A stretch of DNA of 64,000 bases from Chachezhania antarctica (GTDB lineage Bacteria; Pseudomonadota; Alphaproteobacteria; Rhodobacterales; Rhodobacteraceae): the NCBI RefSeq assembly GCF_003646465.1, contig NZ_QZEX01000003.1, positions 1 through 64,000 of the forward strand. Direction: 5' to 3'. This document shows positions 15,641-22,325 of the stretch, piece by piece; the stretch's first letter is position 1, and each line of letters opens with the position of its first letter. The translations under genes and the position numbers were made by a program. Below the pieces are notes generated by a model. It saw only the letters and a list, made by a program, of their open reading frames with translations. It had not been told where the DNA came from and ran no database searches.

Positions 15641-16524
15641 CCCTGCGCGAGAGTCTCTCCAGCCTGCTTCTGACCGGTCCGGCGGCGCTGGCGCTGGTGC
15701 TGTTCATCTTCCTGCCGGTGACCGTTGTCTTCGTGCTGGCCTTTACCGACTACCAGATCGGCGCGTCCGGTGCGGGTTGGGTCGGGCTCGACAATTTCGC
15801 GCAGCTTTTCGGCTCGCGGCTGGGGCGCAACGCGATCTTCAACACGCTGACCTACGTGGCGATCGTGATCCCCGCCTCGGTCGGGCTGGGCCTGTTGGTG
15901 GCGCTGGGGCTGCACGGGCTGGCGGGCAGCCTGCCGCGCATCACGAACGCGCTGAAGGCCGTCTACTTCCTGCCCGTCGCCGCGACGCTGGTGGCGATGG
16001 CGGTCTCGTGGCAGATGCTGCTGCATCCCTCGCTGGGGCTGGTCAACACCTGGGCCAGCGCGCTTGGCTGGCCCGCGCCGCTGTGGCTGAGCGACCGTGA
16101 TCTGGTGCTTTACACGCTGGCGGTGATCGGCATCTGGCAGACCGTGGGCTACAACATGGTGCTGTTTCTTGCCGGGCTCGCCGCGATCCAGCCGTCGCTT
16201 TACGACGCGGCCGAGGTCGACGGCGCCACCGGCGGCTGGTCGCGCTTCTGGCTGGTCACGTGGCCGATGCTGGGGCCCACGACGCTGTTCGTGCTGGTGG
16301 TGACGGCCGCAAATGCCTTCCGCGTTTTCGAAACCGTCGCGACACTGACGAAGGGCGGCCCGGCCTTCGCGTCCGACACCATCGTCTACGCGCTGTATCG
16401 GGAGGGCTTCGTCTACTTCAAGGCGGGCTATGCCAGCGCCATCACGGTGGTCTTTTTCCTTGCCCTGCTGCTGCTGACCGCCCTGCAGGTCTGGGTCATC
16501 GAACGCAGGGTGCATTACCGATGA
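15637..16524 (+). CDS. CUT1-type sugar ABC permease (UgpA/MalF-like)
   Basis: 295 residues with six predicted membrane segments. The EAA loop reads DAAEVDGATGGWSRFWLVT (about 188-206). Overlaps the ATPase gene by ATGA at its start and the second permease gene by ATGA at its end. Forms the transmembrane channel with the next protein. Confidence 0.9.
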   Translation: MTLRESLSSLLLTGPAALALVLFIFLPVTVVFVLAFTDYQIGASGAGWVGLDNFAQLFGSRLGRNAIFNTLTYVAIVIPASVGLGLLVALGLHGLAGSLPRITNALKAVYFLPVAATLVAMAVSWQMLLHPSLGLVNTWASALGWPAPLWLSDRDLVLYTLAVIGIWQTVGYNMVLFLAGLAAIQPSLYDAAEVDGATGGWSRFWLVTWPMLGPTTLFVLVVTAANAFRVFETVATLTKGGPAFASDTIVYALYREGFVYFKAGYASAITVVFFLALLLLTALQVWVIERRVHYR

Positions 16525-17333
16525 AACGCCTGATCCTGCTTGGCCTGCTGGCCCTTGGCGCGGTGGCGGTGCTCTTGCCCTTCATCTGGATGGTCTCGGT
16601 ATCGCTGAAGCCGCAATCCGAGATCTTCACCGCCTCGGTCACCCTGCTGCCGCGCGCGCCGACGCTGGCGAATTACTGGCAGGCCGTGACGCAGACGGCG
16701 ATCCCGCGCTACCTGCTGAACGGCGTGATCGTGACGGGCGGCATACTTGCGCTGCAATTGCTCGTCTCGGTGCCCTGCGCCTATGCGCTGGCGCATCGCG
16801 AGTTTCGCGGCCGCGGGCTGCTGTTCGCGGCGATCCTCGCGGCGCTGCTGGCCCCCTTCCACGTGACGGCGATCCCGATCTTCCTGGGCCTTGCGCATCT
16901 GGGCTGGCTCAACAGCTATACCGCGCTGATCCTGCCCTTCACCGCCACGGCCTTCGGCCTGTTCCTGCTGCGCCAGGCCTTTGCCCGCATCCCGGCCGAG
17001 CTGATCGACGCCGCCCGCGTCGACGGGTTGAGCGAGATGGCCATCGCGTGGCGTATCGCCTTTCCGCTCGCCATGCCCACGGTGATCGCCTTCGCCATCT
17101 TTTCGGTCACCGCGCACTGGAACGATCTGTTCTGGCCGATGATCGCCACCACCGACCCGGACCTGGCCACCCCGCCGCGCGGCATCCTGTTCTATCGCGA
17201 TGCCGAAAGCGGCGATGAACCGGGGCCGCTGATGGCGGGGGCCGTGCTGATCACCGCGCCGCTGGTGCTGGCGTTCCTGCTCAGCCAGCGCCGCTTCACC
17301 CAAGGACTCGCCAATACGGGGCTGAAGGGATGA
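16521..17333 (+). CDS. CUT1-type sugar ABC permease (UgpE/MalG-like)
   Basis: 270 residues with six membrane segments. N-terminal L-P-F-I-W-M-V-S-V-S-L-K-P is typical of MalG/UgpE, and the EAA loop reads DAARVDGLSEMAIAWRI. The start at 16521 overlaps the preceding stop (ATGA); the longer upstream reading frame is out of register with the family. Between transmembrane segments it has an extended loop, SGDEPGPLMAG, near the C terminus. Confidence 0.9.
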   Translation: MKRLILLGLLALGAVAVLLPFIWMVSVSLKPQSEIFTASVTLLPRAPTLANYWQAVTQTAIPRYLLNGVIVTGGILALQLLVSVPCAYALAHREFRGRGLLFAAILAALLAPFHVTAIPIFLGLAHLGWLNSYTALILPFTATAFGLFLLRQAFARIPAELIDAARVDGLSEMAIAWRIAFPLAMPTVIAFAIFSVTAHWNDLFWPMIATTDPDLATPPRGILFYRDAESGDEPGPLMAGAVLITAPLVLAFLLSQRRFTQGLANTGLKG

Positions 17334-17362
17334 TCCCGGCCCGCGCAGACACAAAAGCAAGA

Positions 17363-17376
17363 GGCGGCGCACCGCC
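17363..17376 (+). other. Intercistronic hairpin before the sugar-binding protein gene
   Basis: GGCGG-CGCA-CCGCC, a 5-bp GC stem with a 4-base loop, between the second permease and the binding-protein gene. Such stems can set differential mRNA levels inside an operon. Short, so low confidence. Confidence 0.3.
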
Positions 17377-17424
17377 CTTCCCGCTCACTTTATTTCCCAT
17401 AACTGACGACGACCGGAGACAGAC

Positions 17425-18669
17425 ATGAAACCTTCCCTCCTCGCCCTCGGGCTGGCGCTTGCCGCCGGGTCCGCCGCGGCCGACACCACCCTGCGCGTGC
17501 ATTACGCGATCCCGACCATCTGGGCCGATACCCAGGACGCGCTGGCCCAGGCCTTCATGGACGCCCATCCCGACATCACCGTCACGCTCGACGGTCCGGC
17601 CGAAGGCTATGCCGACGGCGTGCAGCGGCTGCTGCGCGAATCCGTGGCCGGTACCGCGCCCGACGTGGCCTGGGTTGGCCTGAACCTGTGGCGCGTGCTG
17701 GAAGCGCGCGGGCTGGCACAACCGCTGGACGAGTTCCTGCCGGAAGATCCCGAGTCGGTCGGCTATACCGGCGCGCTTCTGTCGCTGGGGGCCTTCGACG
17801 GTCATCAATATGCCCTTGGCACCTCGGCCTCGACGCTGGTGGCCTATGTGAACCCCGATCTGGTCGAACGTGCGGGCGGGTCGATGGAGGATTTTCCCAC
17901 CGACTATGACGGCATCATCGAGCTGGCCGCCAAGATCGACGCGCTGGACGGCACCACCGAAGGCGTCTGGGTCTCGCCCCATGACTGGCGCTTCCAGTCG
18001 TTCCTGGGCGCCCATGGCGGGCGGCCGCTGAACGTGGACGAAACCGACGTCACCTTCGACAGCGACGCCGGCGTTGCCGCGGCATCGATCTATGGCCGAT
18101 TCGCCTCGGAAGGCGGGATGTCGACGATGGGCGAAAACGACGCCCGTCAGGCCTTCCCGGCCGGGACGCTGGGCATCATGTTCGAAAGCTCGTCCCTGAT
18201 GACCCGCTTTGCCGAAGGCGCGGGCGACCGTTTCGACATGGTCGTCAAGCCGATGCCCATCGTCGCCGCGGATGAAGACGTCTACCTGCCTACCGGCGGG
18301 TCGGGCATCGTGATGCTGACTGACGACGCTGAAAAGCAGCAGGCGGCGTGGGAGTACATCGCCTTCGTCACCAGCCCCGAGGCGCAGAAGATCATCGTCG
18401 AGACCACGGGCTATGCCCCCACCAACGCGCTGGTGGTCGAGGATGAAAGCTATCTGGGTGACTTCTACGCGGAAAACCCGAACGCCCGCGTCGCCCATGA
18501 GCAGGTCGCCCGCTATGCCGGCCCCTGGTACGCTTATCCCGGCGCGGAAGGCGTTGCCGTGACCGACGTGATCGCGGCCGACCTGCTGAACGTGGTCGAA
18601 GGCGCGGATCCCCGCGAAACGGTCGAGGAACTGGCCGACACGACCCGCGGGATGCTTGGCTTCAACTGA
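17425..18669 (+). CDS. CUT1-type sugar ABC transporter substrate-binding protein
   Basis: 414 residues. A signal peptide of about 18 residues ends A-G-S-A-A-A. The mature part begins TTLRVHYAIPTIW and has the type II periplasmic-binding fold of family 1 sugar-binding proteins (PTGGSGIVML around residue 290, A-W-E-Y-I-A-F-V-T-S near 310). RBS is CGGAGACAGAC before the ATG. Unusually for this group the gene is last in its operon, after a short gap with a hairpin. The ligand is probably an oligosaccharide, polyol or glycerol-phosphate-like compound; it cannot be told from sequence. Confidence 0.88.
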   Translation: MKPSLLALGLALAAGSAAADTTLRVHYAIPTIWADTQDALAQAFMDAHPDITVTLDGPAEGYADGVQRLLRESVAGTAPDVAWVGLNLWRVLEARGLAQPLDEFLPEDPESVGYTGALLSLGAFDGHQYALGTSASTLVAYVNPDLVERAGGSMEDFPTDYDGIIELAAKIDALDGTTEGVWVSPHDWRFQSFLGAHGGRPLNVDETDVTFDSDAGVAAASIYGRFASEGGMSTMGENDARQAFPAGTLGIMFESSSLMTRFAEGAGDRFDMVVKPMPIVAADEDVYLPTGGSGIVMLTDDAEKQQAAWEYIAFVTSPEAQKIIVETTGYAPTNALVVEDESYLGDFYAENPNARVAHEQVARYAGPWYAYPGAEGVAVTDVIAADLLNVVEGADPRETVEELADTTRGMLGFN

Positions 18670-18680
18670 CCCGAAGGATC

Positions 18681-18704
18681 GCGCGGCCCGGCATCGGGCC
18701 GCGC
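18681..18704 (+). terminator. Strong hairpin after the sugar ABC operon
   Basis: Perfect 10-bp stem GCGCGGCCCG with loop GCAT, 12 bases after the stop of the binding-protein gene. No clear U-tract follows, so it may act as a mRNA 3' stabiliser or a terminator aided by Rho. Confidence 0.6.
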
Positions 18705-18793
18705 GGCACTCCCCGTGTGAACCGCAGTCCTGGATCCGCCGGCTTACGCGCCTGAACGCCGTCAGCGCATTGCCGTGCGCACGTCCCGAGCGG

Positions 18794-19102
18794 CTACCTG
18801 TTCCCGTCGATCCAGCGCGACATCAGTCCCTTGTCGCGAAAGCACTCCCCCGGGATCGAGCGCCGCTTGATACGGGCGAGCTTTTCGGCGAAGGCGACCT
18901 GTTTCGAGGTCGGTCGCCCGTCGCCCGCAGTGTCGCCGGAGTACATTGGCTTCAACTTGGCCTGCGCTTCGATCCAGCTGCTGAGCGCGCGGCGGTCGTG
19001 CTGGATTTCTTCGGGCAGGAGCGTCTGATTGCGAAGCGCCAGAGACCGGGCATAGGCGATCTGTTTCTGCGTGGCGGGAAGAAATTCGGCTTTTTTTTTC
19101 AA
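18794..19102 (-). CDS. Small hypothetical protein with an internal duplicated motif
   Basis: 102 residues that I cannot assign to a named function. Two copies of the same module are visible: ATQKQIAYARSLALRNQ...LPEEI...ALSSWIE (about 10-46) and PTSKQVAFAEKLARIKRRSIP...LMSRWID (about 64-99). Each has T/S-x-K-Q, a helix and a closing W-I-D/E. Similar motifs occur in small proteins and as tails of DNA-acting enzymes in alphaproteobacteria. The start is a TTG followed by nine A residues (19091-19099). A longer frame starting at ATG 19160 joins it only through a slip on this A9 run. There is no obvious RBS and no partner gene nearby. Confidence 0.55.
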   Translation of the reverse strand: MKKKAEFLPATQKQIAYARSLALRNQTLLPEEIQHDRRALSSWIEAQAKLKPMYSGDTAGDGRPTSKQVAFAEKLARIKRRSIPGECFRDKGLMSRWIDGNR

Positions 19103-19513
19103 TCTGAAGACACCATGTGTTGCCTGCCCTCAATATAGAACAAATTGAGAACACTTTCAAGATGGCCGCGCAGAACCGGCGATACGATTGCGGATCTTCG
19201 GGAGGAAATCCCGTGAAATTCAGTGCCTCGGATCGGTCACTTCGGCATGGATATCGGCAAGGATGGCGTCGACCCGATCCGGTGGTTCCTGCGGCGCCCA
19301 GTGGGTTACGGGAGTTCTACCGCGACGGGGCGGAGAACAGCCACGGTCCGGCCCTGGTGCACATTCTTCCGAGTACTTATACCGAAATTGAACCATTGCC
19401 CCACTTTGTTCGGGCGTGCGCCTGGGTCATTGCTGCGGCGAGCAGGCAGATCGGGCGCCCGTCGTTTCGACGGGGGCCGCCGCTGTGATCCGCCGTAACC
19501 AGGAGACCCTGCG
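19103..19513. other. Intergenic region before the first serine-hydrolase gene
   Basis: 411 bases with no convincing gene. It contains the 17-base motif at 19378-19394 (copy A of a dispersed element) inside a longer stretch of similarity to the region before the TpsB gene. Confidence 0.5.
19378..19394 (+). repeat. Dispersed intergenic motif, copy A
   Basis: TATACCGAAATTGAACC. It matches copy B (25407-25423) at 16 of 17 positions, and the similarity extends downstream through CCCC-rich and CTTTGTT segments and a CTGGG block, about 60-70 bases with small gaps. It lies about 120 bases before the serine-hydrolase start at 19514, in the same orientation as the gene. Confidence 0.5.
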
Positions 19514-21091
19514 ATGACACCACTCCGTTACATCATGGCAACGCCGCTGCTTTTCGCCATGTCGACAATGGGTCTGGCGCAGATGCCCGACATTGGTCCA
19601 AGCCCGGGCGACGACGTGTTCCCGATCGCGCCGGGGTCGGTCGAACGCGCGGTCGAGGCCTTGCCCGAAATCGCCGAACGCATGATGAAGGCCAGCGGCG
19701 TGCCCGGGATGGCCATTGCCGTCGTGCAGGGCCCGGATCTCGTCTACGTCGGAACCTTCGGCGTGCAGGACAAGACCACGGGCGCGCCGGTCACGCCCGA
19801 GACCGTGTTCCAGATCGCGTCGGTCTCCAAGTCGATCTCGGCCACTGTCGCGGCGATCGCCGTGGGCAAGGGTATCGTCGACTGGGACGACAAGGTGGTC
19901 GACTTTCTGCCCGATTACCGCCTTGCCTCGGACTACGTAACATCCGAGGCCACCATAGGCGACTTCTTCGCACACCGGAGCGGGCTTCCCGGCGGCGCCG
20001 GCGACGATCTGGAAGACCTGGGCTTCGACCGGGCGACGATCCTTTCGCGGCTCCACCTCTTGCCCCTGGATCAATTCCGGACGTCCTACAACTACGCGAA
20101 TTTCGGCACGACGACAGCGGCCGAAGCGGTCGCTGCCGCGGCAGGGGAGGACTGGGAAGACCTGGCCCAGGACTACCTTTTCGGCCCGCTGGGCATGGAT
20201 CACACCAGCTACCGCCACGACGACCTGCTTGCCCGGCAAGAAACCGCCACGCTGCATTCCCTTGAAGGCGACACGTTCGTCGCGCTGTTCGAACGCGATC
20301 CCGATCAGCAGGCGCCGGCCGGGGGCGTGTCTTCGACCGTTCTGGACCTGTCGCGCTGGTTGCGGCTGATCCTGGCGGGCGGCACCTTCGAGGACATCGA
20401 GCTTTTCGAGCCCGCCGCCATCCTACCGGCATTGCAACCGCAGGCATTCAGTTCTCCCGGCTGGTCGGTCTCCACGCGCAACGGCGCGTATGGCTACGGG
20501 TTCAACACCGGCGTCGCGGCCAACGGCCGCGTCACGCTCGGCCATTCCGGTGCCTTCCTCATGGGGGCGGGAACGACCGTCCTGATGATGCCCGACATCC
20601 AGACGGGCATCGTCGTGCTGACCAATGGCGGACCCGTCGGCGTGGTCGAAGCAACGGCAAACGAGTTCTTCGATCTGGTGAATTACGGCGACGTCACCCG
20701 GGACTGGTATCAAGCGTTCAACGGCATGGTGATGGGCGTGCACAGCCCCGTGGGAGACCTTGCCGGGCAGGCCCCCTCGCAGGATCCCGCGCCCGCGCGC
20801 GCGGCCGAGGCGCTGATCGGCACCTACCAGAACGATTATTTCGGCCCGGCCCGGGTCGAAGCGCAGGCCGACGGGCTGGTCCTGTATCTCGGGCCCGACG
20901 ACATGGCCTTTCCCCTGCAGCACTGGACCGGAGACACCTTTGCAACCGCGCCACGGACCGAGAACGCCCCCCTGGGAACCCTGTCGTCGGTGACCTTCGC
21001 GGACGGAACCGATCAGGCCGAAACGCTGCATATCGAAATGTTCGACAAGAACGGGCTGGGCACCTGGCGGCGAATGCCCGTAGACGGTTGA
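19514..21091 (+). CDS. Exported serine hydrolase, beta-lactamase/class C family
   Basis: 525 residues with a signal peptide of about 22 residues (ending M-G-L-A-Q). The catalytic domain of the beta-lactamase-like serine hydrolases spans about 45-385. The S-x-x-K motif is SVSK (Ser about residue 105), the Y-x-N motif lies in YNYANFG, and the third motif is GHSGAF, an H-S-G instead of K-T-G as in esterase/peptidase-type members. A C-terminal DUF3471-like domain fills about 430-520. It acts in the periplasm or outside, on a D-amino-acid peptide, ester or similar bond. A second paralogue follows 70 bases downstream in the same direction. Confidence 0.88.
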   Translation: MTPLRYIMATPLLFAMSTMGLAQMPDIGPSPGDDVFPIAPGSVERAVEALPEIAERMMKASGVPGMAIAVVQGPDLVYVGTFGVQDKTTGAPVTPETVFQIASVSKSISATVAAIAVGKGIVDWDDKVVDFLPDYRLASDYVTSEATIGDFFAHRSGLPGGAGDDLEDLGFDRATILSRLHLLPLDQFRTSYNYANFGTTTAAEAVAAAAGEDWEDLAQDYLFGPLGMDHTSYRHDDLLARQETATLHSLEGDTFVALFERDPDQQAPAGGVSSTVLDLSRWLRLILAGGTFEDIELFEPAAILPALQPQAFSSPGWSVSTRNGAYGYGFNTGVAANGRVTLGHSGAFLMGAGTTVLMMPDIQTGIVVLTNGGPVGVVEATANEFFDLVNYGDVTRDWYQAFNGMVMGVHSPVGDLAGQAPSQDPAPARAAEALIGTYQNDYFGPARVEAQADGLVLYLGPDDMAFPLQHWTGDTFATAPRTENAPLGTLSSVTFADGTDQAETLHIEMFDKNGLGTWRRMPVDG

Positions 21092-21161
21092 CCGGAAGCA
21101 GGCCCTGCCAGTGATGCGCCGCCGGACAATCGAACCGACACGGAAGATAACGGAAACTCTC

Positions 21162-22271
21162 ATGAAACACGCCTTCGCCGCCATCTCGATGGCTTTCCTT
21201 GCCGCTACGCCTGCCGTGGCGGAAGACCGGCTGCTGAGCGACACGCTGGAATTCACCGGTCAGCTGTTCTTCATCGACGCGGGCGTGCCCGGTGTTGTCA
21301 TGGCCGCCGTGCATGGTGACGAAAGCGTGGTCATGGGCTTCGGGGAAACGACGACGGGCAGCGGGATCGAACCCGACGGCGACACGCAGATCGGTGTGGG
21401 TTCGGTGACCAAGGCCTTCACCGGCCTGTCGCTGGCAAGCCTCGTCGCGGATGGCGAAGCACGTTTGACCGACACCCCCGGCCCCCATGACGGCGTGTTC
21501 GGGGCGCTGCCGTCGCGCGACGGCCACGACGTGCGGCTGGTCGACCTGGCCACCCACTCCAGCGGCCTGCCCCGCGAGCTGGTCGAGATCGAGGGCGCCG
21601 AGAAATACACCGATGCCTCGTTCGCCGAGAACCTGTCGGGCGATCCGTATCTCTTCACCCCGGGCGAAGGCATCCTGTATTCCAATGTCGGCTTCGACGT
21701 GCTTGCCATGGCGCTGTCGGACATCGCGGGCAAACCCTATCCCGAGGTGCTGCAAGAACGGGTCCTGGATCCGATCGGGCTCGATGCCACGGGCTATGAG
21801 CTGGCGGACGGCGACAACGTCTTCGGTGGCCATGACTGGAACGGCAACCCGATGGACTTTGAAGAATTCATCGACAACCGCGCCGGGGCCGCATCGCTGC
21901 GGACCACCGCCAACGACATGGTCCGCTTCCTGCGCTGGAACCTCGATCAGTTCGGCACGGATGGCGCGGAAATGCGCGCGCTCAGCCACGCTGCATGGAC
22001 GATGCGCGACGGCAAGGAGCCGGTCATCGGAATGGACGAATCCGGTCACATGTCGGCCATGGGCCTTGGCTGGGTCATCATGATGCCGGAAGGCGACCGG
22101 CCCCTGATCATCCAGAAAGCCGGCGGTCAGGACGGCATCTTCAGCTACCTCGCCTTTTCGCCGTCCCGCGATGTCGGGATCTTCATTGCCATCAACGAGT
22201 TCAATTTCGGGGCCGGGCTGGAAATGGCGACGACCGCGAACGAGTTCATCGCGGCGATGGCACCGCGCTGA
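21162..22271 (+). CDS. Exported serine hydrolase, AmpH-like penicillin-binding/beta-lactamase fold
   Basis: 369 residues; a signal peptide of about 22 residues ends T-P-A-V-A-E. Motifs: SVTK (about 85-88), Y-S-N in GILYSNVGFD (about 175), and H-M/G motif region near MGLGWV. The order and spacing resemble AmpH-type D-alanyl-D-alanine carboxypeptidase/esterases, and it lacks the C-terminal domain of its upstream neighbour. The start at 21162 gives an intact signal peptide; the upstream ATG at 21111 does not. It may act on peptidoglycan peptides or on an external ester. Confidence 0.85.
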   Translation: MKHAFAAISMAFLAATPAVAEDRLLSDTLEFTGQLFFIDAGVPGVVMAAVHGDESVVMGFGETTTGSGIEPDGDTQIGVGSVTKAFTGLSLASLVADGEARLTDTPGPHDGVFGALPSRDGHDVRLVDLATHSSGLPRELVEIEGAEKYTDASFAENLSGDPYLFTPGEGILYSNVGFDVLAMALSDIAGKPYPEVLQERVLDPIGLDATGYELADGDNVFGGHDWNGNPMDFEEFIDNRAGAASLRTTANDMVRFLRWNLDQFGTDGAEMRALSHAAWTMRDGKEPVIGMDESGHMSAMGLGWVIMMPEGDRPLIIQKAGGQDGIFSYLAFSPSRDVGIFIAINEFNFGAGLEMATTANEFIAAMAPR

Positions 22272-22288
22272 ACCGCCGGCACGGGTCG

Positions 22289-22303
22289 GGGGCCGTATGC
22301 CCC
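22289..22303. terminator. Short hairpin between convergent genes
   Basis: GGGGC-CGTAT-GCCCC between the AmpH-like gene (plus) and the regulator gene (minus). Could end both transcripts; the stem is short. Confidence 0.35.
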
Positions 22304-22325
22304 GGGTCCGGGTCCTGGCGGCACA

